Positions 18,770 to 26,797 of a stretch of DNA of 64,000 nt are shown here, piece after piece. How positions within the stretch are numbered: position 1 is the stretch's first letter; every line of letters begins with the position of its first letter. The position numbers and the translations under genes are program-made. Source of the stretch: a bacterium (GTDB lineage: Bacteria; Bdellovibrionota; Bdellovibrionia; Bdellovibrionales; Bdellovibrionaceae). A model generated the notes under the pieces. The model was not told where the DNA came from, searched no databases, and worked only from the letters and a program-made list of their open reading frames with translations. The stretch spans positions 62,001-126,000 of the forward strand of contig JAIELP010000006.1 of the NCBI GenBank assembly GCA_019752925.1, read 5' to 3'.

Positions 18770-19720
18770 ATGAACGTTGTTAAAAAAATCAGATGGGTTC
18801 TTGCCCATGAGCCAATTGAATTATTTCTACGCGCAGCAACCAGATTTGCTCAAGAGATTGCGCAAAAAACGAACGGTGCTATTGAAATTGAAGTAATGAC
18901 TTTGTCTCAGTACTCAGACAGATATGCTGGCGGTAAAAAAGTTAGCAAAAACGAATTACTTGATTTAATGGATGCTGGCCAAATCGAAATGAGCCAGATG
19001 TACACAACATCATTAGGTAAGTTCAATAAAGACATGTTTGCACTTGATATGCCTTTCTTATTTAGAAGCCATGGTCATGCGTCTTCTGTATTAGACGGTC
19101 AAATCGGTAAATCTTTAATGGACGGTCTTTCTAAAAACTCAAATATTCAAGGTTTAGCTTTCACATACAGCGGTGGATACAGAATGATCGCAGCTAAAAC
19201 TGAGATTAATAAAGTTGAAGACTTTCAAGGTCTTAAAATCCGTGTTGCAAAAAGCCCTGTTGCTGAAGACTGCTTAAAAGCTGTTGGAGCAATTCCGGTT
19301 CCTATGGATTTAGAAGATACAAACGAAGCGCTTAACGCTGACATCGTATCAGGCGGCGAAAGCACATACCCTCGTTTCTATTCAATGAAACAAAACGAAG
19401 TAGCTAATGTAATCAACGATACACAACATAGTTTATTCTTAACTTCTATTTTAGTTGGTAAGAAATTCTGGGGTTCATTAGATGCGGCTACTCAGAAAAT
19501 TATGTCTGAAGCAGCTCAAATTGCAGCTCACGTTGAGCGCCAAGAGTCTATCGATGACATCAAAGTGATTCAGGATAAATGTAAACAAGACGGTATTCCG
19601 GTTGTTACATTAAGCACTGAAGAGCAAACTAAATTTAAAGCAGCTACTCAAAGCGTATATACTAAGTACGAAAGCTTCTTTACTAACGGTTTAATCGACA
19701 GTATTAAAAATACTCACTAG
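18770..19720 (+). CDS. TRAP-transporter DctP-family binding protein lacking a signal peptide
   Basis: The ATG at 18770 follows AGGAG with 7 bases spacing, giving 316 residues. The body matches DctP/TAXI-type solute-binding proteins: a variable strand, then DMFALDMPFLFRS, the family signature around KVEDFQGLKIRVAKSPV, and ADIVSGGESTYPRFYSMKQ. DctP proteins normally carry a signal peptide and serve the periplasm. Here the N-terminus begins directly with VKKIRWVLAHEP, the first strand of the fold. A TTG start 23 codons upstream adds no signal either. No TRAP membrane genes are nearby. It may act as a cytosolic ligand-binding or enzyme-like protein. Confidence 0.85.
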   Translation: MNVVKKIRWVLAHEPIELFLRAATRFAQEIAQKTNGAIEIEVMTLSQYSDRYAGGKKVSKNELLDLMDAGQIEMSQMYTTSLGKFNKDMFALDMPFLFRSHGHASSVLDGQIGKSLMDGLSKNSNIQGLAFTYSGGYRMIAAKTEINKVEDFQGLKIRVAKSPVAEDCLKAVGAIPVPMDLEDTNEALNADIVSGGESTYPRFYSMKQNEVANVINDTQHSLFLTSILVGKKFWGSLDAATQKIMSEAAQIAAHVERQESIDDIKVIQDKCKQDGIPVVTLSTEEQTKFKAATQSVYTKYESFFTNGLIDSIKNTH

Positions 19721-19742
19721 AGTATTGCCAGAGTTTAAAGTT

Positions 19743-19776
19743 AAAACCCGTGCTGAAAAGTACGGGTTTTTTTATT
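19743..19776. terminator. Terminator between convergent genes
   Basis: An 11-bp stem (19743-19753 with 19760-19770, one G-U pair) is followed by a T-run on the plus strand. It lies 22 bases after the DctP-like gene and just before the end of the convergent oxygenase operon. Confidence 0.85.
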
Positions 19777-20406
19777 TCAGTCGGTCCAACGTATAGAATT
19801 CCAGTCAAATTCATTTTGCGAAAGCTTTTTAATTAAAATCCATTGTTTTACATTTTTGATTTTTACAGGATCTTTCCAAAGGCGCATGTCTTTGTAGATA
19901 TCAGGATAGTTTTCACCGAAAAAAAATTTAAGTGGTGCATCCGAGTTTTTATTAGATCTCTCAATCAGTTTGGCAAAAGAGCTCGTGGATTCATTAAAAG
20001 AGATAATAGCCGCATCTGCAGCGCGTGCTTTAATTTTTTCAAGCTGATAGGGTAGTAAATATTGGGCTATAAGCAAATTAAAGCGATGCTCTTTGAGAAC
20101 CCAAGAACGCACGCCCATAATGTATATAGAGGGATGGAAATCAGACCGATAGTAACCGCTAACCGCCACAATTGCGTTGTCGGAGGTTAGCAAGAGTTGA
20201 AGCCCGCCAATTGAGGGCATGAAGCGCTTTTCAATTTGTAGTAAATAGAGCAGGCTTGATGTCTGATTTTGCCAGCCCTCAACCACCATATTATCGCGGG
20301 CCTCATGTTTTTGTTCTGAATAAGCCAAACGACAGAAGTCTTTAATCTTTTCAAAAAGAGATTCCTCAATCTGACCTGAAAAAACTTCAATGACTTTATA
20401 CTGCAT
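19777..20406 (-). CDS. Unknown protein, last gene of desaturase/oxygenase operon
   Basis: The 209-residue protein has no signal peptide or membrane segment. The order of predicted strands and helices, with IYIMGVRSWVLKEHRFNLL followed by a helix-rich region and ending NVKQWILIKKL, is suggestive of a GNAT-type acetyltransferase fold. The usual acetyl-CoA loop is not clear, so I do not assign it. Its ATG overlaps the TAA of the upstream oxygenase gene (TAATG), placing it in the same operon. Confidence 0.65.
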   Translation of the reverse strand: MQYKVIEVFSGQIEESLFEKIKDFCRLAYSEQKHEARDNMVVEGWQNQTSSLLYLLQIEKRFMPSIGGLQLLLTSDNAIVAVSGYYRSDFHPSIYIMGVRSWVLKEHRFNLLIAQYLLPYQLEKIKARAADAAIISFNESTSSFAKLIERSNKNSDAPLKFFFGENYPDIYKDMRLWKDPVKIKNVKQWILIKKLSQNEFDWNSIRWTD

Positions 20407-21356
20407 TAAATATCAGTGCTTTCTTCAATTTTAAATAAACCGCTTTTTAAAAAATTACGACTGTGTTCAAAATCCCAGTTGAATGTATCGTTATGCTTCA
20501 TGCCTATTTGATTTTTGAATGAATCTAGAAATTGCCCCTCAACTCTTAAAGTTAAACGGCTTTCATCTTCAATATCCAACCCGTGTGCATCGATTTCATT
20601 AAAAAAGTATGAATTCTTGTCTGGGTTAACATAAGTTTTTTTATCGCTGTGCATGTCATACAAAAAGAAAGGACGGGGTTTTTGATTTAAGCGGAAATTT
20701 ATAAAATTAACACTGTGATTGGTGGGATAGTAATCACGATGAATAAGTACCGGATTTTTGCCGCTAGATTTAAAGATCATAACATAACCGACATATTTAA
20801 AAGGTAAACTTTCTACGAATTTGTACATAGTCGGAAAATGATCCATAAAGCTCAGCCATTCGGAAGGATTGGATTTGTCTTCATAGGCGCCGTTGTACTT
20901 GCGGAACATAGCAATGCCTTCCCAGGCCGTATTAATTTTAAAATAGTCGTGTAAAAAAACTTTAATATCACCTTTGCGGCCGAGCTTCAGAATATTTTCT
21001 TTCCAGGTGTTGTCGGGAGCATATTTTTCAATGTGATGAATTAAACTATCAATACTTTTTTGACCGTTAATTCTGGCAGGCACAATACCGTTAGCTACAA
21101 TTTTATTAAAGCCGACTATATTTTTTTCTTCACCGATCAGAACCTCTTCTTTTATTTTTTTTAAGTAAGAGGTATCAATCAGATCGTCAAAATAAATAAA
21201 GGGTTGTTCCGTACCATTTTCACCTACGCCCATCAGAGGTAAATTACAGTGACGATAAGTAATAAAATCCGGAACTACCGGATGAGGTAGTGTAACTTTC
21301 ACTTCGAAGTCTTTTTTTGTAAAAGGCCCTTCCAGGTTACGGTAAATCGTGCTCAT
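20406..21356 (-). CDS. Putative Fe(II)/2-oxoglutarate-type oxygenase B
   Basis: The 316-residue protein has the facial-triad pattern of aspartyl/asparaginyl beta-hydroxylase-like oxygenases. PVLIHRDYYPTNHSVNF near residue 205 gives His-x-Asp, NEIDAHGLDIEDESR near 266 gives the distal His, and LTLRVEGQF supplies the Arg that would hold 2-oxoglutarate. It overlaps the desaturase gene upstream by 4 bases and the next gene by 1. The 256-residue protein at 22424-23194 is a distant homologue. The substrate is unknown. Confidence 0.7.
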   Translation of the reverse strand: MSTIYRNLEGPFTKKDFEVKVTLPHPVVPDFITYRHCNLPLMGVGENGTEQPFIYFDDLIDTSYLKKIKEEVLIGEEKNIVGFNKIVANGIVPARINGQKSIDSLIHHIEKYAPDNTWKENILKLGRKGDIKVFLHDYFKINTAWEGIAMFRKYNGAYEDKSNPSEWLSFMDHFPTMYKFVESLPFKYVGYVMIFKSSGKNPVLIHRDYYPTNHSVNFINFRLNQKPRPFFLYDMHSDKKTYVNPDKNSYFFNEIDAHGLDIEDESRLTLRVEGQFLDSFKNQIGMKHNDTFNWDFEHSRNFLKSGLFKIEESTDI

Positions 21357-22129
21357 GAGGGTTTTTTAACCGATTTTACAAGCAAAACAGTTGGGTCAAA
21401 TTCGTTTTCTGCATATGCAAAACTGTAGCTATTTGGTCTTGCATGATGATTATTATGATAGCCAACACCCCAGAACAACAGGCCAAAGAAGTAACGGTTT
21501 ACAGAGCGGTCTGGCAAATCAAAATTGCGATAACCTTTCCCGCTGTGGCAAAAAAGATTAACACAAAACTCCTGATGGAGCGTGATGATTTGCGCTATTA
21601 CCAAGGCAAATAAAATAGCCGGACTAATGAAATAAGCCGCAATCCAGGTTAACCACACAACAAAGAAATACATATAGTGTAAAACTCTTTGAGCTTTTTT
21701 ACGTAAAAGATCATTTACAAAATCAAACTTAATACTTCTGTAGTCGATTGTTATAGACCAAATAAAATAAGCCCACCATTTACCTTTAACAGGCGAGTGA
21801 AGATCTTTTTCGCCGTCTGAATGTGGGTGGTGATATCCACGGTGAATATTAACCCAGAAAATAGGGCTACCTTGAATTGCTAAACAGCCAAGATAGGAAA
21901 TAAAGACTTCAATTGGATACCAAGTTTTAAAAGATTTATGTGACAACAGGCGGTGAAATGCCACGCCGATGCCGTATCCGGAGGTCAGAGTCCAAAAAAA
22001 CAAAATCAAAAAAATATTCAGAACCGTGAACTCTATTTTATAAAGAGACCATAGCAGTAATAAATGTGCCGGTAAGAAAATAAGCCAGAAATAAGAGTTG
22101 AGCTTACGTAGCATATTCATTTGCCTCAA
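21353..22129 (-). CDS. Membrane fatty-acid desaturase-like di-iron protein B
   Basis: The 258-residue protein has four hydrophobic segments and the three His boxes of acyl desaturases: FHRLLSH (about residue 58), HRGYHHPH (about 95) and HNNHHARP (about 233). These bind the di-iron centre that introduces a double bond or hydroxyl. The length suits bacterial Delta9-type enzymes. It is the fourth gene of the operon, overlapping the upstream gene by 26 bases. It is clearly related to the 23184-23930 protein. Confidence 0.88.
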   Translation of the reverse strand: MRQMNMLRKLNSYFWLIFLPAHLLLLWSLYKIEFTVLNIFLILFFWTLTSGYGIGVAFHRLLSHKSFKTWYPIEVFISYLGCLAIQGSPIFWVNIHRGYHHPHSDGEKDLHSPVKGKWWAYFIWSITIDYRSIKFDFVNDLLRKKAQRVLHYMYFFVVWLTWIAAYFISPAILFALVIAQIITLHQEFCVNLFCHSGKGYRNFDLPDRSVNRYFFGLLFWGVGYHNNHHARPNSYSFAYAENEFDPTVLLVKSVKKPS

Positions 22130-22439
22130 ATGGCCCTTGTAATTCCGCGCTTATATAATTTTGGCTGTGATACTTCTCGCGAAGCTGAGTGTTTTGCGGG
22201 GTTAGTCGGCTCCATTCAGCATAGCCATTTTTATCATTCCAGAAACTTATTCTGATGTGAGTTTTGCTATCAAAGAAGTAATCGACTACCTTAATGCCGC
22301 CACAGTTTTTAAAGGCTGAACTTCTTTCGACGGCTTGAGTGGTGGCTTCCTGCGAAAGCACATAGGGTTTGCGTTCGTTTGAAAAATCGTTTTGCATAGA
22401 TTTTTCAATAAAAAAATAAACAACTACCGCGCTTGCCAT
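22104..22439 (-). CDS. Small unknown protein in desaturase/oxygenase operon
   Basis: The 111-residue protein is soluble and of unknown family. Alternating strands (VVVYFFIEKS, KVVDYFFDSKTHIRISFWND) suggest a small alpha/beta barrel such as the dimeric ferredoxin-like fold seen in ABM-type monooxygenases. No decisive motif is visible. It overlaps genes on both sides (16 and 26 bases), so it belongs to the operon. Confidence 0.65.
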   Translation of the reverse strand: MASAVVVYFFIEKSMQNDFSNERKPYVLSQEATTQAVERSSAFKNCGGIKVVDYFFDSKTHIRISFWNDKNGYAEWSRLTPQNTQLREKYHSQNYISAELQGPFEANEYAT

Positions 22440-23194
22440 AATATTCCTGTTTTTTTACAAAAATCTTCATCGAGCTGTCCGTCTACGCGCAAAGAGTAAG
22501 TCATTTTTTCAGATGGCTCTGCACCGTGGAGGTAACGCGTATTAAAAAAAGCCGACTTGCTGCTAATCGTATGTTTCTTTTTGTTGTCGTCGACCAGGAA
22601 AAATTTTTTTTGATTAAATGGGTTTAGCCACACAAAGTGATGTCGCCCATCAAAGCAATCATCTTTCCGGTCGTAATGTACGTCAGTATGTAAGTAGTGA
22701 TAAGAAACGAAAAACAAAACTCGCCCTATTTCACGAAACGGAAGGCTTTTTATAAACTCCATGGTTTTCGGAAAGTGAGGTGCGTTTTCATGCCATTCAC
22801 ACATTGAATCGTGAAAAGTTGCAAATGCATGCTGAGCACAATCTGGCTTAGTAAATTTTATTCTGACAAACTCTCCATCCCAGTAAGCATTTTTATAAAG
22901 CTGCAGAAATCTTTTTTTTTGTTCGTGCGAAAGTGAGTTAAAGTACTCCTTCTCTTGCTCTGTCTTTAAATGCTCGCTGCCTTCACTGGCTACATTACCA
23001 ATGCGCGCAGACTCGTTTGTTTTAAATTCAATTACTTTATTAAAATCAGACTGCATTTCCAGATGCGGAATAACTCGGCTCGACATATTAGTTTTAGATT
23101 TAGCAATACCGGCGCATATTTCTAGATGGCAGTCTTCAAGCTGGCTTACGTTAATATAAGAATCAAGATCGGTAATTAAAAAATCACGACTCAT
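22424..23194 (-). CDS. Putative Fe(II)/2-oxoglutarate-type oxygenase A
   Basis: The 256-residue protein has HTDVHYDRKDDCF near residue 172 (His-x-Asp), NTRYLHGAEPSEK near 220 (distal His) and MTYSLRVDGQL (Arg). The same spacing and the closing LRVxGQ match the 20406-21356 protein, so the two are paralogues. FREIGRVLFFVSYHYLH parallels FKYVGYVMIFKSSG of the paralogue. It is second in the operon, overlapping the first desaturase gene by 11 bases. The substrate is unknown. Confidence 0.68.
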   Translation of the reverse strand: MSRDFLITDLDSYINVSQLEDCHLEICAGIAKSKTNMSSRVIPHLEMQSDFNKVIEFKTNESARIGNVASEGSEHLKTEQEKEYFNSLSHEQKKRFLQLYKNAYWDGEFVRIKFTKPDCAQHAFATFHDSMCEWHENAPHFPKTMEFIKSLPFREIGRVLFFVSYHYLHTDVHYDRKDDCFDGRHHFVWLNPFNQKKFFLVDDNKKKHTISSKSAFFNTRYLHGAEPSEKMTYSLRVDGQLDEDFCKKTGILWQAR

Positions 23195-23930
23195 AAGAGT
23201 TACGCTCTTTTTCTATTAATCGGATAAAAAATCCGCCGATATCTACTTCGCTTGGTTTTCTTTTAAAGATAGGATTGGCTTGGCGAGCATGATGATTATT
23301 GTGAAGACCTTCGCCAAAAGTTAAAAAAGAAACAACGCGGTTATTTTTACTATCATCGTCTAGTTGATAATTTGTGTAGCCCCATTTGTGGCAAATTGTA
23401 TTGATAACGCTACCAGCCTCCCAAACCAAAGCCGCCGGCGCGAGATAAAAATAAATAATTAGCTTAGGGTCAATCAAGGCCAGCCCACCAGCATATCCTA
23501 AGTGTAGAAAAAAATAATTTCTGTGTAGAAATAACTGAAATTTTGAGCGCAGCATGTCGGTTACATAGCGAGGCTCTGCAACTTCAAGCATGCTGAGCCA
23601 CTGTACGCGGTACCAAGCCATAAAACGCATTGAGTGCGGATCTTTTTGCTTATCTGTGTAACGATGATGCTTGCGGTGAGTGGCTACCCAGGCAATAGGA
23701 CTACTGGCACAAGATAGCATCCCTAGCATTGAGCCTACATAATAAAACCACGTTGGTGGCTTAAAGCTGTTATGTGATAGCAAACGGTGAAAGGTGATCG
23801 TGCCACCAAAGCAATAGATAACACAATAAACTAAAAAAGAAATCAGCCAGTATTTAACAGGAAAAAATACCAACAGTACAACTAGAGCAATGTGAGCTAA
23901 AATTTGATGAAATAAAATCAAATAAGGCAT
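23184..23930 (-). CDS. Membrane fatty-acid desaturase-like di-iron protein A
   Basis: The 248-residue first gene of the operon has four membrane segments and His boxes FHRLLSHN (about residue 48), HRKHHRYTD (about 85) and HNNHHAR (about 213). It is a paralogue of the 21353-22129 protein with a similar order of segments. It probably acts on an acyl-CoA or acyl-lipid chain. Whether both paralogues act in sequence on the same product cannot be told from sequence. Confidence 0.88.
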   Translation of the reverse strand: MPYLILFHQILAHIALVVLLVFFPVKYWLISFLVYCVIYCFGGTITFHRLLSHNSFKPPTWFYYVGSMLGMLSCASSPIAWVATHRKHHRYTDKQKDPHSMRFMAWYRVQWLSMLEVAEPRYVTDMLRSKFQLFLHRNYFFLHLGYAGGLALIDPKLIIYFYLAPAALVWEAGSVINTICHKWGYTNYQLDDDSKNNRVVSFLTFGEGLHNNHHARQANPIFKRKPSEVDIGGFFIRLIEKERNSYES

Positions 23931-24010
23931 GTAAATCTAGATTCAAACTGATTGGCAAATCAGTCAAGTAGATACCAGTGAGTCACATCCGGACTTAGAG
24001 CTAAAATTAT

Positions 24011-24577
24011 CTATTTGATCGTCAACAAATTAACCAGAGAATGGCGCGCCTTTTCATTGTTTATAACGTTGAAAACAGCAAACTCACTTCCGTAAAACGA
24101 AAACACTGAATGAATCATCTTAGTGTTTATGTAGTACTACTTGTGATTTTCAAGTTTCACGAGCTCGCCGTTGAGAATCCACACTAGATTCTGGTCTTCG
24201 CAGCCATTAATCGTGTAAAGTAATCTAAAAGTTGAGCCGTCGTAATCACGATGATAAGGAAAGAAGCCGCCACTGCCTAAGCGGATTACATGGCTGCGGC
24301 CTAAATCAAAATACTGATCTAAAAAATTAAAATACTGATAATTCGGAGTTTTAGTTGCGAAATCTTTTTCAGTGTAGCTGGTGTTGTGCTCTGTGTTATA
24401 GTCGCGGAGGCTGTCTAGGTCTGGAATTCCTGTTGTTTTGCCGTCGAGGGAAGTCAGGCTTGAGCCCCAGCGTGGAATATTTTTTCGGGGATTGTATGGA
24501 ACCCAGGGCAGTTGATTACAGTCGATGGCAACTTTTGGTAAATGCAAAGAGAAATGAGGCTCGTAGTATTCTATCAT
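24011..24577 (-). pseudogene. Oxygenase-like gene interrupted by an in-frame amber codon
   Basis: The open frame from ATG 24577 runs 146 residues and stops at TAG (24137-24139), shortly after GGFFPYHRDYDGSTFRLLY, the proximal iron-ligand motif. Reading on in the same frame gives 41 further sense codons to a second TAG at 24011-24013. They include INTKMIHSVFSFYG, a good match to the distal-His segment that completes such oxygenases. The gene thus looks like a 2-oxoglutarate-type oxygenase split by a single substitution, or a readthrough gene. Without the tail it lacks the third iron ligand. Confidence 0.75.
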
Positions 24578-24705
24578 GAAATTCCCGGAAACTTGTTTAT
24601 TTTACACTGATCGGATAGAGTTATTTTGAACGAATAGGTAAGTGAGTGACAAGCTAAAATATTCACTCACAGCTTATGCATTAATACTAAGGTCACACCA
24701 CAGGA

Positions 24706-25227
24706 ATGAATTACCCTTTTTTATATCAGATTTTAGGTCATCTTGACTCTGTTAAAATCAGAAACAATCTGATTTTAACAGAACAAAAAATTACTGTTTG
24801 GGATGACTGGAAGCTAATTGGTGCAAAATCAGAACAAGTTGAAGAGTTTATAAAGCAGAACTTGAATCATCTTAAAATATTTAATGATCAAATTTATGTA
24901 AGCGACGGCACGACCTCAAATTTTCATATCGACCGGTACCGAATTTATCATCTACTTCACAGAATTTTAATACCGCTAGATGATAATTTTCATTACGAAT
25001 GGATTATTGGCGACAAAAAATTAACCTACCAGCCTAAAAAAGGTGAAGTTATACTATTTAACAATATGCAGCCACACCGGTTTGTTTCTGACGATAGCAG
25101 CAAAAGAGAAGTGATCTATTTTGATTTGTATGACCCATTAGTTGCGGATTTATTGTTAGAGGTTAAAGGTAACTACAGTTCTGTAAATGCTGAACTGGAT
25201 AAAAAATACAGTCGTAATGCAAATTAA
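24706..25227 (+). CDS. Putative aspartyl/asparaginyl hydroxylase-like oxygenase
   Basis: The 173-residue protein is compact. TSNFHIDRYRIYHLLHRIL near residue 84 gives His-x-Asp, and NMQPHRFVSDDSSKREVIYF near 128 gives the distal His and following Arg, the usual cupin-like iron and 2-oxoglutarate site. KKGEVILFNN before the distal His is typical of small dioxygenases. It is divergent from the interrupted oxygenase gene and overlaps the next gene. The substrate is unknown. Confidence 0.65.
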   Translation: MNYPFLYQILGHLDSVKIRNNLILTEQKITVWDDWKLIGAKSEQVEEFIKQNLNHLKIFNDQIYVSDGTTSNFHIDRYRIYHLLHRILIPLDDNFHYEWIIGDKKLTYQPKKGEVILFNNMQPHRFVSDDSSKREVIYFDLYDPLVADLLLEVKGNYSSVNAELDKKYSRNAN

Positions 25228-25756
25228 TTTTCAGAATATTTATGTTATCGATGAAACAATAACTCGAAAAAGTTTGAATGATTTTTTCTGGCCTCAGGAA
25301 ACTTTTAATTTTACCCGCCAAGCTCTGACCGATCAAAATAAACGGGAAGGCTGGTACTGTGAATTTACCAACAATGGTTTATCGCTAGTACTCAAAATAT
25401 TAATCAGTTCGGAAGATTATACCCATTGGCCAAAAGCGCAGCGCCCGCAAAATCCAAACATTGTGTCTTCTGAAGTAAGACTTTTCCCGGAATTTCAAAT
25501 TAAAACGTCTGAGCCCGCTCTAAGGTTGCGGAGTCCTGCCTCCATGGCTGAAATCCTGCGAAAAAAAATATATCTTTCAAGCCGCTTCGGGGAGAGCGCA
25601 GATAAAATGTGGGCGGCACAGTATTTTAACTCTCCTACAAAAGATTTTATGATTTACGAAATGGGCTTCAACAGAGAAATGCAAGCCTCAGACATTGAGA
25701 TATTGGCATCAATTAAGTCTGAAATATCTGAATTGCAGGGAATTGAATTTTTTTAA
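25217..25756 (+). CDS. Unknown protein coupled to oxygenase gene
   Basis: No family is recognised. ATG at 25217 overlaps the upstream gene end by 11 bases and gives 179 residues; an ATG at 25187 would add ten. The protein is soluble, with no signal peptide, and is rich in aromatic residues (DFFWPQETFNF, REGWYCEF). It converges on a membrane-protein gene 9 bases further on. Overlap with the oxygenase gene suggests a shared task. Confidence 0.6.
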   Translation: MQINFQNIYVIDETITRKSLNDFFWPQETFNFTRQALTDQNKREGWYCEFTNNGLSLVLKILISSEDYTHWPKAQRPQNPNIVSSEVRLFPEFQIKTSEPALRLRSPASMAEILRKKIYLSSRFGESADKMWAAQYFNSPTKDFMIYEMGFNREMQASDIEILASIKSEISELQGIEFF

Positions 25757-25765
25757 CGATTTAAT

Positions 25766-26671
25766 TTAAAGTATTGCAGTAATTTGTCGGGCCGGAACGT
25801 AACGCTGACTGAACATGTAATGATCCAGAGTGAAATGTGCAACAGTAAGCGATTTCAAAAATGGAAATACATAACTAACAACACTGCTTCCCTGATACGC
25901 TGAAATATAAACCCAGACGCCTAATGTGGTCATAAATAAAAAAGCTACAACCTGAATGCTTAAAATAAACTTGTAATCGTGAAGGTGCGAGAAATACCGT
26001 GTATTGATTCTGGCCAAAATGGTGCTGTACTCAGTACCGTGAAACATGCCGCGGGTTTTTGCTAAAAATATCGAAAATATTAAAATAATAAAGCGAAGTG
26101 AAAAAATTTTAATCACGTGATTTCTTTTAATAATGTGCTTGTAAAAAAAATAACAAAAAAACACTGCAACTAGCATGTAAAATATTGGATAATAAGCTGC
26201 AACCCATCTAAGCCAAGGAAATTCCTGAGTTAAAACTCTAAGAGTAATGAGTGCTAACAAAACCCATTTTAAAAAATCCAAAATAATTCTTAAGTTGGTA
26301 TAGCTTTCTGTTGAATACTTTTCACGAATCTTTTTAAGCAGCAAACCTTTAGACTGCTGGAAAGAGTGCTCAAGTGTTAGTATGGCAAAAGAAAGATTAT
26401 CGAGTAGTTTCAGCCACGGGATATCTAATATATTACTTACTAAGTAAAAAACTGAATAAAATACCCCAACAACAAGGACTCTATTGTATAAATTGATATT
26501 GTGTTTTTCACGGTACTGCTCCACAATAGATATTTCGCGATTGTAAAAATAGACAACAATAAAACTGAAAATAACATGAGTCAGATTAAGTAAGCCAACA
26601 TCAACTATTAACGAGAGCATGGATTTGGTCGGATAAGAATTGCGGTCCAGCGCGATTATTAAAATCAACAC
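25766..26671 (-). CDS. Polytopic membrane protein of unknown function
   Basis: The annotated ATG gives 301 residues with about seven to eight membrane segments and no catalytic motif I recognise. The open frame continues upstream without an ATG, encoding further hydrophobic residues (DAIDLIWPVFV) after an AAGGA near 26749. The true start may therefore be a GTG or rarer codon between about 26680 and 26740. The His in the C-terminal FTLDHYMFSQRYVPARQ and another in LTLEHSFQQ are noticeable. It is the distal member of the oxygenase block. Confidence 0.65.
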   Translation of the reverse strand: MLILIIALDRNSYPTKSMLSLIVDVGLLNLTHVIFSFIVVYFYNREISIVEQYREKHNINLYNRVLVVGVFYSVFYLVSNILDIPWLKLLDNLSFAILTLEHSFQQSKGLLLKKIREKYSTESYTNLRIILDFLKWVLLALITLRVLTQEFPWLRWVAAYYPIFYMLVAVFFCYFFYKHIIKRNHVIKIFSLRFIILIFSIFLAKTRGMFHGTEYSTILARINTRYFSHLHDYKFILSIQVVAFLFMTTLGVWVYISAYQGSSVVSYVFPFLKSLTVAHFTLDHYMFSQRYVPARQITAIL

Positions 26672-26733
26672 AAATACGGGCCATATTAAATCTATGGCAT
26701 CAATAATGGCTGTAGGTTTGTTTTTTACGGCTT

Positions 26734-26765
26734 CGATACAATTTCCTTATTAAGAAATTGTATCG
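26734..26765. repeat. Perfect 12-bp inverted repeat after clpX
   Basis: CGATACAATTTC and GAAATTGTATCG flank the 8-base loop CTTATTAA. It lies 33 bases after the clpX stop and could stall transcription or stabilise the 3' end, but no U-tract follows on the minus strand, so it is not a canonical terminator. Confidence 0.6.
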
Positions 26766-26797
26766 ATTGAATTAAAATTTGTATAGCGATTTATAAA

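Noticed and set aside
26734-26765. Rho-independent terminator for clpX
   Set aside because: The stem is perfect but no U-tract follows on the minus strand.
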